NCBI GenBank assembly: GCA_964587625.1
Contig: CAZPLU010000023.1
Coordinates: 1-36,758, forward strand
DNA length: 36,758 bases
Reading direction: 5' to 3'
From: DAOPZJ01 sp964587625
GTDB taxonomy: Bacteria; Bacillota; Clostridia; Oscillospirales; JAKOTC01
Numbering within the stretch: position 1 is the first letter of the stretch; each line of letters begins with the position of its first letter. Positions 1 to 7,429 of this stretch are shown piece by piece. A program made the translations under genes and the position numbers. The notes under the pieces were generated by a model. It did no database searches. It saw only the letters and a program-made list of their open reading frames with translations, and had not been told where the DNA came from.

Positions 1-60
1 ACGGGGGATGGATTGCCGCACAATTTGATCGCCTCTCAATGACGATTCAATACAAAACCC
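1..60. repeat. Dispersed repeat, copy also at 6912-6985
   Basis: The first 60 bases match the block near 6912-6985: both carry the stretch ACGGGGGATGGATTGCCGC, then AATTTGATCGCC, then ATGACGATTCAATACAA. The second copy has extra bases between the last two parts. The type resembles the widespread 'GGATTGCCGC...CTCGCAATGACG' intergenic repeats of bacterial genomes. No coding function is visible. Confidence 0.7.
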
Positions 61-98
61 CGTTTTTCCTGTGCGCCGGGCGGCAATTGGAAAACTTG

Positions 99-146
99 TC
101 ATACCGCCATTGCGAGGAGCCGATGCCCCTCGCAATGGCGGTATGA
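99..146. repeat. Perfect 19-bp inverted repeat
   Basis: Arms at 99-117 and 128-146 are exact reverse complements (TCATACCGCCATTGCGAGG and its complement) around a 10-nt loop. It lies downstream of the minus-strand coat-like genes but has no T-run typical of an intrinsic terminator. The arm sequence belongs to the same CATTGCGAGG class of dispersed repeat as the flanking DNA. Confidence 0.85.
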
Positions 147-196
147 GATTCTTTGCAAAAATAACGATCTGTTTTGCGGCGACAAAACATCTTAAA

Positions 197-259
197 TGCG
201 CACCGCCAACTGCCGTCTGCGCACCGCCAAATGTTGTCTGCGCACCGGCAATGTGCCGA
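197..259. repeat. Three tandem copies of a 21-bp repeat
   Basis: Units at 197-217, 218-238 and 239-259 each begin TGCGCACCG(C/G)C and then diverge. The array ends 23 bp before the stop of the coat-like gene at 283, so it lies in or just beyond that gene's 3' untranslated region and is not translated with it. Confidence 0.8.
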
Positions 260-282
260 TGCTCGGGTTTATCGGCTATGCG

Positions 283-549
283 TTAAACGGGGAATTTGGT
301 CTTGACCGTCGCCACTTCGGCGGGGTCGGCTCCTTTGACTTGGTACCAGCCGCGCGCGTGCATCTGGTCGAAGATATCCGATTGAATATCATGCTCCTCG
401 TCGAGCAGCGTCAGCATGCTCGCGCGCAACTCGGTGTTGACGCACTCCCCCGCGTAGTAGTTGTAATTCGCGGCAAGCTGCTTCTGGGCATGCAGGAACT
501 CCGAGAGATAGTCCTTGTCGGTCATTCCCTGGGTTTGGGTACTCGGCAT
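283..549 (-). CDS. Small CotF-like spore coat family protein
   Basis: An 88-residue protein resembling the coat-F (CotF) family of small helical spore coat proteins of Firmicutes. What is seen: a run of helices typical of the fold (around KDYLSEFLHAQKQLAANYNYY and LTLLDEEHDIQSDIFDQMHARGWY), with an E-x-x-I spacing and an aromatic GWY/YQVKG ending common to these ferritin-like proteins. The start is backed by AAGGAAGG about 7 nt upstream. The gene lies 23 nt after the neighbouring 62-residue coat-like gene in the same direction, so the two are probably co-transcribed in the sporulating cell. Family assignment is by sequence character; the exact coat location is unknown. Confidence 0.7.
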   Translation of the reverse strand: MPSTQTQGMTDKDYLSEFLHAQKQLAANYNYYAGECVNTELRASMLTLLDEEHDIQSDIFDQMHARGWYQVKGADPAEVATVKTKFPV

Positions 550-572
550 ATCTGCCTTCCTTTCCGGTTTGG

Positions 573-761
573 TTATCCTAAGAATTTTTTCAGTGTGTCG
601 TAGTGCTTTTGATGCCTGTCGGCCATGGTTGTAAAGTGCTGCTTGATGGACGGGTCGGTACAGGCGGTCGCCGCCGCTCGGCAGCGTTTGACCAAGAGCT
701 GTTCGCTGCCCAGCTGTTCGTCGAGCGCCGAGAGCTCCTTGGTCGTCAGAGACGTCGTCAT
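573..761 (-). CDS. Very small coat-F-like / spore-associated protein
   Basis: A 62-residue, probably all-helical protein: LTTKELSALDEQLGSEQLLVKRC, then CTDPSIKQHFTTMADRHQKHYDTLKKFLG. The QHF..MA..H..HYDTL pattern is typical of short coat-F-like proteins that accompany larger CotF members in clostridia. The start has an ideal AAGGAGATAT site. It is the first gene of a two-gene unit with the 88-residue coat-like protein 23 nt downstream. No convincing sporulation-sigma promoter could be fixed upstream. Two cysteines (CRAAATAC) might crosslink it in the coat, which is only inference. Confidence 0.65.
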   Translation of the reverse strand: MTTSLTTKELSALDEQLGSEQLLVKRCRAAATACTDPSIKQHFTTMADRHQKHYDTLKKFLG

Positions 762-871
762 TTCATATCTCCTTGGTATTTGATTATTTGCCCCGAAAAA
801 GGTCTTTTAGGCCATATTCGGGCCGCATACCAAAAGTGTGTGCATTTCCTCATAAAAAATCCGTGTTCCGC

Positions 872-900
872 TTGCAAAAATGTTAAAAAGTATTTATAAT
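872..900 (+). promoter_or_regulatory. Sigma-A-type promoter of the isomerase-cdaA-cdaR-pcrA run
   Basis: TTGCAA at 872-877 and a perfect TATAAT at 895-900 are separated by 17 bp. They lie 47 bp before the start of the TIM-barrel gene and are the only strong promoter seen ahead of cdaA. Confidence 0.75.
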
Positions 901-947
901 GGATACGGCAGTTTGTAGCTGTATAACGATTTTTTGGAGGTATGCAA

Positions 948-1727
948 ATGATCACCGGCTTCGGCGCTCAACTGTATACTGTCCGGGACTATACCAAAAC
1001 CCCGGCGGACATCGAAAGGACATTTGAAAAAGTCGCCGGCATCGGCTATAAAAGCGTTCAGATCTCGGCGCTCGGCGAAATCGGGGCCGTCCGGCTGGCC
1101 GAGATCTCGAAAAAGACGGGGCTTGTGATCGCATTGTCCCACACGCCGCCCCAAGACCTGCGCCGAGACCTTGCGCGGGTCATGGCCGACCACGAGACCT
1201 TCGGTTGTGAGATCGTCGGCCTCGGCGCCATACCGGAGGAATATAAAACCGGAAGAGACGGGTTCGAGCGGTTTGTGCGCGATTTTGCGCCGATCGCGAA
1301 AGAACTCGCGAAAAACGGTTTTGCGTTTGCCTATCACAACCATGCGTTTGACTTTGTCAAATTTGACGGATCGGACGGCGGGATCACGGGTATGGACATC
1401 ATGCTCCGAAACACCGACGACGCGTTCAAATTGACGGCAGACGTCTATTGGCTGCAGGCGGCGGGCATCGATCCGGCGGGGTTTATCCGTAAAAACGGGA
1501 GCCGTATCGCGGCTTTGCATCTCAAAGACATGGCGGCGACATTCGAAAACAAAAGCGAGATGGCCGAGCTCGGAAACGGTAACCTCGACCTTGCCGCCAT
1601 CATCGGCGCGGCGAAACAGGCCGATATCCCGTGGTACATGGTTGAACAGGACATCTGTAAGGGCGATCCGTTTGACGCGCTCAAGACCTCCTATGCGTAT
1701 ATAGAAAAATCAGGGTTGCTCGATTAA
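948..1727 (+). CDS. Sugar phosphate isomerase/epimerase family TIM-barrel protein
   Basis: A 259-residue protein of the xylose isomerase-like TIM-barrel superfamily (AP-endonuclease 2 fold), which includes sugar epimerases, inosose dehydratases and related enzymes. Visible hallmarks are GAQLYTVRD at the N-terminus, the metal-site strand FAYHNHAFDF, LTADVYWLQAAGIDPAGFI in the middle and the C-terminal ALHLKDM and MVEQD strands, giving the usual His/Asp/Glu metal ligands. The substrate cannot be deduced. Two ATGs are possible: the one at 942 is only 1 nt from GGAGG, whereas the one at 948 is 7 nt away, so 948 is preferred. The gene is followed 16 nt later by cdaA. No signal peptide is seen, so it is cytoplasmic. 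Confidence 0.85.
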   Translation: MITGFGAQLYTVRDYTKTPADIERTFEKVAGIGYKSVQISALGEIGAVRLAEISKKTGLVIALSHTPPQDLRRDLARVMADHETFGCEIVGLGAIPEEYKTGRDGFERFVRDFAPIAKELAKNGFAFAYHNHAFDFVKFDGSDGGITGMDIMLRNTDDAFKLTADVYWLQAAGIDPAGFIRKNGSRIAALHLKDMAATFENKSEMAELGNGNLDLAAIIGAAKQADIPWYMVEQDICKGDPFDALKTSYAYIEKSGLLD

Positions 1728-1743
1728 CCCGGAAAGAGCTTTT

Positions 1744-2625
1744 ATGTGGGATTCGATTGCGGAATTTTTCAACACAATCGGCGGGCGTTTTGCGTCCCCC
1801 CACTTGATCATTGACCTCATCGACATCGCCATTGTCGCATACCTCATCTACAAGGTGCTCCAACTCGCGGTGCAGACCCGCGCAGAGCAGCTTTTAAAAG
1901 GCATTACGATCGTCTTGATTCTCTATGCCGTCGCAAGCTGGCTGAAGATGGTGGCGCTCAGTTTTATCATGAACACGCTGCTGCAGGTCGGAATCTTGGC
2001 CGTCGTGGTGCTGTTCCAGCCCGAGATCCGGCGCGCGCTTGAACAGATCGGGCGGAGTAAGGTCGGCAGCGGTCTGCATCTGTTCGATCGGGCCAATTTG
2101 ATTGAGATTGAAAACGCCAAGATCGGCCATGCCGCCGATCAGGTCTGCCGCGCGGTGACGGAACTGTCGCTGGCCAAGACGGGCGCGCTGATTGTGTTTG
2201 AGCGCAAGACCAAACTCGGCGAGGTCATCGCCACCGGCACGGTGATCGATGCGACGGTGACGGTTGAGATGATCGGCACGATCTTTTTTCCGAAGACCCC
2301 GCTGCACGACGGTGCCATGATTATCAAAAAGAACCGCATCTGCGCCGCCGGTTGCTTTTTGCCGCTGTCTCAGAATTTTGAGATCAGCCGCGAGCTCGGA
2401 ACCCGCCACCGCGCCGCGCTCGGACTCAGCGAGGTCTCGGACGCCGTTGTCATCGTGGTCTCCGAGGAGACGGGTAAAATCTCGATGGTCGAAGACGGAC
2501 AGATGCTGCGCGGCCTGTCCGCAGAGGAACTCAAGACCCGCTTGATTTCCGCGCTTGAGACGCCGGTGTCAAAGGCAAAGGAGAGAGAAAGTGTGTTCAG
2601 ACAGCGCTTCGGAGGTAAAAAATGA
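1744..2625 (+). CDS. cdaA: Membrane-bound diadenylate cyclase CdaA
   Basis: A 293-residue CdaA-type enzyme that condenses two ATP into c-di-AMP, the essential second messenger for potassium and osmotic balance and cell-wall homeostasis in Firmicutes. Three hydrophobic segments occupy about residues 20-43, 50-68 and 72-91. They are followed by a short helix with FQPEIRRALEQIGR and then the DAC (DisA_N) domain. Catalytic motifs are intact: DGA at 189-191 (PLHDGAMII) and RHR at 221-223 (GTRHRAALGLSE). Length and layout are those of normal CdaA. Its stop overlaps the start of cdaR in an ATGA, implying translational coupling. CdaR is the known membrane partner of CdaA. The usual third partner, glmM, does not follow here; a UvrD-like helicase does. 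Confidence 0.96.
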   Translation: MWDSIAEFFNTIGGRFASPHLIIDLIDIAIVAYLIYKVLQLAVQTRAEQLLKGITIVLILYAVASWLKMVALSFIMNTLLQVGILAVVVLFQPEIRRALEQIGRSKVGSGLHLFDRANLIEIENAKIGHAADQVCRAVTELSLAKTGALIVFERKTKLGEVIATGTVIDATVTVEMIGTIFFPKTPLHDGAMIIKKNRICAAGCFLPLSQNFEISRELGTRHRAALGLSEVSDAVVIVVSEETGKISMVEDGQMLRGLSAEELKTRLISALETPVSKAKERESVFRQRFGGKK

Positions 2626-3962
2626 GGAACCCCGCCGAAAAAAAACCGCCTGTTAAGAAAACAAAAAAACCCCTTTTCCCGCTGACCCGCAAAAACGGCG
2701 AACCGGTGACTTGGTCTTCCATTCTCTCGAACAGGCGCATTTTGCAGATTTTGTCGGTGGCGGCCGCCGTGTTTGTCTGGGCGATGGTCTCGACCGGCGC
2801 CGCGGTGCAGGAGACCAAGACGATTAAAAACGTCCCGATCGAGTTTGACGCCTCGGGCAGCTTATATCAGACATTCGGACTTAAACTCGTCTACAGCGAT
2901 GTGGACGCCGTGGATGTCACTGTCACCGGCCCGCGTTATGTCGTCAGCTCGCTCAGCGCCAGCGATATCAAGGTCACGGCCGTCACCGCGAACGTGACGA
3001 CGGCGGGTGAACATACGGTCGATCTGCGCGTCGGATTTCAAGAGAGCGGCATCGACGCGGAGGTATTGCTCAAATCAAATGAACCGGTGAATGCCTCCTT
3101 TGACACATTTACCTCCCTGACGTTCACGCTTGAGGCCGAAAAGGAGGGTGATATCAGCGTGGCGACCGGCTATGTGCTGGGTTCGGTCACGGTCAGCCCG
3201 GCGACGGTCACCGTCGAGGCGCCCAACGCCATCGCCGCCCGCATCTCAAAAGCCGTTGTCACTTACAACAACAAAAAATCCAAATTGACCGCCGGTTTTA
3301 TCGGCGAGAGTGAGATCACCCTTTTCGACGCGGAGGGCGGGGAGATCCCCGCCGCCAGCGTCAAGCTCTCCGAAAACACCGCTGAGGTCTCGGTGCCGGT
3401 GCTGAAGCGCAAAAAACTCAACGTCGCCGTCACGCTCCAAAACGCGCCCGAGGGCTGGTCAAAATATTTGAAAATCACCCCGTCGACCATCGACATCGCC
3501 GGCCCCGCAGACGTCATAGACCTGATGACCGAGCTCGTCGTGGGCAGCATCGACACCTCATCCGTCACGGGCAGCGGCCGCACCACCTTCACGCTCTCGC
3601 TGGGGCAGAACATGCTCGACGTAAACCAGGTCGGGTATGTCGCCGTCGATATCGACTATTCCAAGGTCAAAAGCAAAAATGTCACGATCAACCACATTGA
3701 CCCCGGCATCGGAAACATCGACCTGAGCGGTTATTCGGTGACGGTGGTCACGACGATACTCGAAAACGTCACGGTCTATGCCCCCTCGGGCGACATCGGG
3801 GCGATTTCGACCGATCATCTCAAGGCGGTCGCGACGCTGACCCCCGACAAGCTCACCGCCGGTCAGATCTCTCTGCCGGTCAAGATCGTCTCCACGAACG
3901 GCAAGATGGTCTGGACCGTCGGAACCTACAACATCGTGGTCAACATCACGCCGAAGAGTTAA
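2622..3962 (+). CDS. cdaR: YbbR-domain protein CdaR, CdaA partner
   Basis: A 446-residue CdaR/YbbR protein. After a basic cytoplasmic N-terminus rich in Lys and Pro there is one membrane segment at about 39-58 (ILQILSVAAAVFVWAMVS). An extracytoplasmic part of about four beta-rich YbbR repeats follows, each with patterns such as V.V.GP..VV..L and VSPATVTVEAPN. CdaR binds CdaA and modulates c-di-AMP synthesis. The start overlaps the cdaA stop by 4 nt. The size is normal for the family. The next gene (pcrA-like) starts 23 nt downstream, so it may sit in the same transcript. Confidence 0.93.
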   Translation: MRNPAEKKPPVKKTKKPLFPLTRKNGEPVTWSSILSNRRILQILSVAAAVFVWAMVSTGAAVQETKTIKNVPIEFDASGSLYQTFGLKLVYSDVDAVDVTVTGPRYVVSSLSASDIKVTAVTANVTTAGEHTVDLRVGFQESGIDAEVLLKSNEPVNASFDTFTSLTFTLEAEKEGDISVATGYVLGSVTVSPATVTVEAPNAIAARISKAVVTYNNKKSKLTAGFIGESEITLFDAEGGEIPAASVKLSENTAEVSVPVLKRKKLNVAVTLQNAPEGWSKYLKITPSTIDIAGPADVIDLMTELVVGSIDTSSVTGSGRTTFTLSLGQNMLDVNQVGYVAVDIDYSKVKSKNVTINHIDPGIGNIDLSGYSVTVVTTILENVTVYAPSGDIGAISTDHLKAVATLTPDKLTAGQISLPVKIVSTNGKMVWTVGTYNIVVNITPKS

Positions 3963-3985
3963 AATTTCAAAGGAACGGTTTTATT

Positions 3986-6385
3986 TTGAAGAATCAATTT
4001 CAGGAATATAAGCGGGAGGCGCTGCATAAACGGTTTGCCTCGCTCAACCCGCAGCAACGGGAAGCGGTCTTTTGCGTCAAAGGGCCGCTGCTCATTCTCG
4101 CCGGCGCGGGCAGCGGGAAGACGACGGTTTTGATCAACCGCATCGCCTATCTGCTCAAATTCGGCAACGCCTTTCACAGCGACTTTGTCCCCGACCGCCT
4201 TTCGGAAGACGATCTCGATTTTTTGCGGCACTGCGCCAAAAACGGGGTCGCCTCGACCGACGACGCGCGGTTTTCGCGGTTGATCGCAGCCGACGTCCCC
4301 TCGGCGTGGTCGATTTTGGCCATCACCTTCACCAACAAAGCCGCCCAGGAATTGCGCGACCGGCTCGCCCGTTCGGTCGGCGCGCAGGCCGAGTCCATAT
4401 TGGCCTCGACTTTTCACGCGGCCTGTGTCCGGTTTTTGCGCCGCGACATCGAGCGCATCGGCATGTCCGGCAACTTTACCATCTATGATTCCGACGACAG
4501 CGCCCGCCTGATCAAACAGGTCATCGCCGACCTCGCCGTCGACGACCGGAATTTTTCTTCCAAAACGGTGAAAAACACCATCAGCGCGGCGAAAAACGAT
4601 TTCATCCTGCCCGCCGATTACGCCCTGTCCGCCGGAACCGATTATTACAGGCAGGTTGTCTGTAAAATCTATGTCGAATACCAAAGGCGGCTGCAAGAAA
4701 ACAACGCGCTCGATTTTGACGATATTTTGCTGCACACGGTCAAGCTCTTTCGGGAAAACCCCGATATCCTCGAACATTACCAAAATAAGTTCCAATACAT
4801 CTTCGTCGATGAGTATCAGGACACCAATATGGTGCAGTACGAACTCGTCTCGATGCTCGCCCGAAAACACGGCAACCTCTGCGTGGTCGGAGACGACGAC
4901 CAGAGCATCTATAAATTCCGGGGCGCGACCATCGAAAACATCCTCTCGTTCGAGCAGCACTTTCCCAACGCCGCCGTCATCCGCCTCGAACAAAACTATC
5001 GCTCGACCTCAAACATCCTGGACAGCGCCAACGCCGTGATCGCCAAAAACGCGGGTCGCAAGGGCAAGACGCTTTGGACGGCGGGCGGCAGGGGCGATAA
5101 GGTGCTGCAGCGCTGCTGCGCCGATGAGCGCGACGAGGCGAATTATATCGCGACCGAGATTCAAAGCGCCGTCAAAAGCGGCTCCGCATACAGCGACTTC
5201 GCGATTTTATACCGCGTCAACGCCATCTCCAGTTCTCTTGAACGGGCTCTTGTCGGCCGCGGCATCCCCTATCGGGTGTTCGGCGGTCTGCGTTTTTACG
5301 ACCGCAAAGAGATCAAAGACATGCTGGCGTATTTGGCGCTCGTCAACAACAGCGCCGACGAACTGCGCCTGCGCCGCATCGTCAACGAGCCCAAACGCGG
5401 CATCGGCGACGGCACATTGGACACGGTTAAAAAGGTCGCCGATGAACAGAATTTGACGATGATGGACGTGATTTTTACGGCCGGTGAATACGCCGCTTTA
5501 TCGGCGAAAGCAAAACCGCTGACGGCGTTCGGCAATATGATCGCCGATCTGCGCGGAATGCTCGAGAGCGGCAAGCCGCTGTCCGAGGTCTATTTTGAAT
5601 TACTGCAGCAGAGCGGTTATCTGACCATGCTCGAAGCCGGCGGTTTTACCGAACAGGGGCGGGTCGAAAACGTCACCGAGCTGCTCTCCGAAATCAAGAA
5701 ATACGAACAGTCCGCCGCCGAGCCGTCGCTTGACGGGTTCTTGGAGGACTGCGCCCTGATGACCGATTTTGATAATTACGACGAGACCGCCGAGGCGGTT
5801 ATTTTGATGACGGTACACGGCGCGAAGGGTCTGGAATTTGACACGGTTTTTGTCGCCGCCTGCGAGGAAAACGTCTTTCCGAGTTATTTGAGCTTGTTCG
5901 AGCAGTCCGAGGTCGAGGAGGAACGCCGCCTCGCCTACGTCGCGTTCACCCGCGCCAAAAAACGCCTGATTTTAACCCATTGCACCGCCCGCCTGCTCTA
6001 CGGCAGCACCTCGCGCAACAAGCTCTCCCGCTTTGCCGAGGATATCCCCGGGGAGTATAAAACCGTCTATCAGCCGCAGATTGATATCCAATCCGGCGGT
6101 TATGTGAATTTTTCGAAACGGCCGCAGCGCTCCGGCACCTATCAAGCGACCGCCTCCGGAAAACCCGGCTCCGCCCGCCCCGCGCCCTATACCCCGCCGA
6201 CCCCGCGACCCGCCACCGGTTCCGCATTAAAATTCACAGTCGGCCAGCGCGTGGTTCACCCGTCGTTCGGCGCGGGCATGATCACAAAAATCACGCCGAT
6301 GGGCGGCGACACCCTGCTTGAAATCGCCTTCGACACCTCCGGCACCAAGCGCATCATGGCCAATTTTGCAAGGTTGAAGTCCTGA
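3986..6385 (+). CDS. pcrA: UvrD/PcrA-type ATP-dependent DNA helicase
   Basis: A 799-residue superfamily 1A helicase that unwinds DNA 3'-5' in repair and replication-fork maintenance. Motifs in order: LNPQQREAV (Q motif, 20-28), GAGSGKT (Walker A, 40-46), ITFTNKAAQEL (Ia), VDEYQDTN (Walker B), GDDDQSIYKFRGA (III), LEQNYRS (IV), MTVHGAKGLEFDTVF (V) and RRLAYVAFTRAKKRL (VI). A linker and a C-terminal Tudor-like segment (VGQRVVHPSFGAGMI...) typical of PcrA complete it. The start is TTG at 3986, with AAAGGAA about 10 nt upstream. An insertion of about 35 residues with several acidic residues follows Walker A. It lies 23 nt after cdaR and may share the promoter at 872. No clear terminator follows; repeats begin at once. 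Confidence 0.93.
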   Translation: MKNQFQEYKREALHKRFASLNPQQREAVFCVKGPLLILAGAGSGKTTVLINRIAYLLKFGNAFHSDFVPDRLSEDDLDFLRHCAKNGVASTDDARFSRLIAADVPSAWSILAITFTNKAAQELRDRLARSVGAQAESILASTFHAACVRFLRRDIERIGMSGNFTIYDSDDSARLIKQVIADLAVDDRNFSSKTVKNTISAAKNDFILPADYALSAGTDYYRQVVCKIYVEYQRRLQENNALDFDDILLHTVKLFRENPDILEHYQNKFQYIFVDEYQDTNMVQYELVSMLARKHGNLCVVGDDDQSIYKFRGATIENILSFEQHFPNAAVIRLEQNYRSTSNILDSANAVIAKNAGRKGKTLWTAGGRGDKVLQRCCADERDEANYIATEIQSAVKSGSAYSDFAILYRVNAISSSLERALVGRGIPYRVFGGLRFYDRKEIKDMLAYLALVNNSADELRLRRIVNEPKRGIGDGTLDTVKKVADEQNLTMMDVIFTAGEYAALSAKAKPLTAFGNMIADLRGMLESGKPLSEVYFELLQQSGYLTMLEAGGFTEQGRVENVTELLSEIKKYEQSAAEPSLDGFLEDCALMTDFDNYDETAEAVILMTVHGAKGLEFDTVFVAACEENVFPSYLSLFEQSEVEEERRLAYVAFTRAKKRLILTHCTARLLYGSTSRNKLSRFAEDIPGEYKTVYQPQIDIQSGGYVNFSKRPQRSGTYQATASGKPGSARPAPYTPPTPRPATGSALKFTVGQRVVHPSFGAGMITKITPMGGDTLLEIAFDTSGTKRIMANFARLKS

Positions 6386-6571
6386 ATGATGCGCCGCTGA
6401 GGCGGGGGAACATATCGAGCGTAAAAGACAAAGCAAAAGAAAAGGTGCCGCTGCGGCGGGAGAGTATATTGAACCACCCCGCCGACTGCGATCGGCACCC
6501 CTCCAAGGGAGGGGAATTTTGCTGTCGCTCCCTGTCTACGAATTCCCAATTCCTAATTTCCAGCTCTATCA

Positions 6572-6695
6572 GCGCGGGCGACCGCCCGCACGGAACGGTC
6601 ACATCGGATGCGATCCGAGACCGTTCCCTACAGGTTATCCAATTTCCATTTTCCAACTACCATTTGCGCGGGCGGCCACATAGGGCCGCCCCTAC
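6572..6695. repeat. Composite hairpin repeat A-linker-B, copy 1
   Basis: Part A (6572-6631) contains a GCGGGCG/CGCCCGC hairpin, then a long hairpin with a 9-bp outer stem (GGAACGGTC/GACCGTTCC) and a 6-bp inner stem (TCGGAT/ATCCGA). A linker of about 34 bp follows, then part B (6666-6695), an 8-bp stem GGGCGGCC/GGCCGCCC with a 6-nt loop. A and B both end in CCCTAC. Confidence 0.85.
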
Positions 6696-6733
6696 CGTCT
6701 TTGAGAGGAAAACGCGGGGTTCGCCCCGCGTAT

Positions 6734-6916
6734 GACGAAGCAATCCGGAAACGAAGCGTCCGGTTTATCGCGAAGTCACGATGCCGCAGGTTTGGATTGC
6801 CGCGCTTCTGTCTTTGCGAGGAGGCACGACGAAGCAATCCAGAAACGAAGCGTCCGGTTTATCGCGAAGTCAGGACGCCGCAGGTTTGGATTGCCGCGCT
6901 TCGCTCGCAAAGACGG
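6734..6916. repeat. 94-bp tandem duplication
   Basis: Two adjacent near-identical copies start at 6734 and 6828, both opening GACGAAGCAATCC and running through GAAACGAAGCGTCCGGTTTATCG to CAGGTTTGGATTGCCGCGCTTC. They differ at a few positions and diverge at their ends (CTGTCTTTGCGAGG versus GCTCGCAAAGACGGG). Confidence 0.85.
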
Positions 6917-6985
6917 GGGATGGATTGCCGCGTAATTTGATCGCCGCAGGCCGAAGCCCTCGCGATGACGATTCAATACAATCAA
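6912..6985. repeat. Dispersed repeat, second copy of window start
   Basis: This copy shares ACGGGGGATGGATTGCCGC, AATTTGATCGCC and ATGACGATTCAATACAA with positions 1-60, with about 14 extra bases (including GCAGGCCGAAGCCC) before the last block. Confidence 0.7.
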
Positions 6986-7008
6986 TTCAACAAGCAAGGC
7001 AACGAGAA

Positions 7009-7131
7009 CGCGGGCTGTCGCCCGCACGGAACGGTCACATCGGATGCGATCCGAGACCGTTCCCTACAAGTTATCCAATTTCCATTTTCCAACCGTCGTT
7101 CGCGCGGGCGGCCACATGGGGCCGCCCCTAC
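7009..7131. repeat. Composite hairpin repeat A-linker-B, copy 2
   Basis: A at 7009-7067, linker 7068-7101, B at 7102-7131. It has the same stems as copy 1; the small first hairpin reads GCGGGC-TGTC-GCCCGC and the B loop is ACATGG instead of ACATAG. Confidence 0.85.
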
Positions 7132-7192
7132 AACGGATATTTCCCGTCCACCGTCTACGAATTTCCAATTTCTAATTTCCAGCTACTATCAT

Positions 7193-7317
7193 CGCGGGCG
7201 AACAACGCCCGCACGGAACGGTCACATCGGATGCGATCCGAGACCGTTCCCTACTAATTTCTATTTTCTATTTTCCAACTACTATCAGCGCGGGCGGCCA
7301 CATAGGGCCGCCCCTAC
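7193..7317. repeat. Composite hairpin repeat A-linker-B, copy 3
   Basis: A at 7193-7254, linker 7255-7287, B at 7288-7317. The first hairpin is GCGGGCG-AACAA-CGCCCGC; the 9-bp and 6-bp stems of the second hairpin are unchanged from copies 1 and 2. Confidence 0.85.
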
Positions 7318-7382
7318 GACGAGGATTTTCGTTCTCCCGTCTACGAATTTCCAATTTCTAATTTCCGATTTCCATCTTACGC

Positions 7383-7411
7383 AAAGGAGCGGCGTGAAGC
7401 CGCTCCTTTTT
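7383..7411. terminator. Bidirectional intrinsic terminator after nifJ
   Basis: GGAGCGGC and GCCGCTCC form a GC-rich 8-bp stem with a 5-nt loop, extended by AAA/TTT pairs. It sits just beyond the nifJ stop. The plus-strand reading has the better T-run (TTTTT), while the nifJ direction ends in TTTGCG. Confidence 0.7.
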
Positions 7412-7429
7412 AGTCGATATAAACTTGGA

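Larger units (their letters stand above)
6386..7382. other. Non-coding 1-kb block of hairpin repeats and AT-rich linkers
   Basis: No credible gene lies between pcrA and nifJ. The block consists of three copies of a composite hairpin unit, a 94-bp tandem duplication, a second copy of the repeat at window position 1, and AT-rich linkers of the type AATTTCCAATTTCTAATTTCC near 6536-6570, 7155-7190 and 7336-7372. The open frames here mirror the repeats and are judged non-coding. Confidence 0.8.

Noticed and set aside
6386..7382. CRISPR array
   Set aside because: Repeats are long, structured, irregularly spaced and separated by similar linkers, not by unique spacers of equal length; no cas gene is present.
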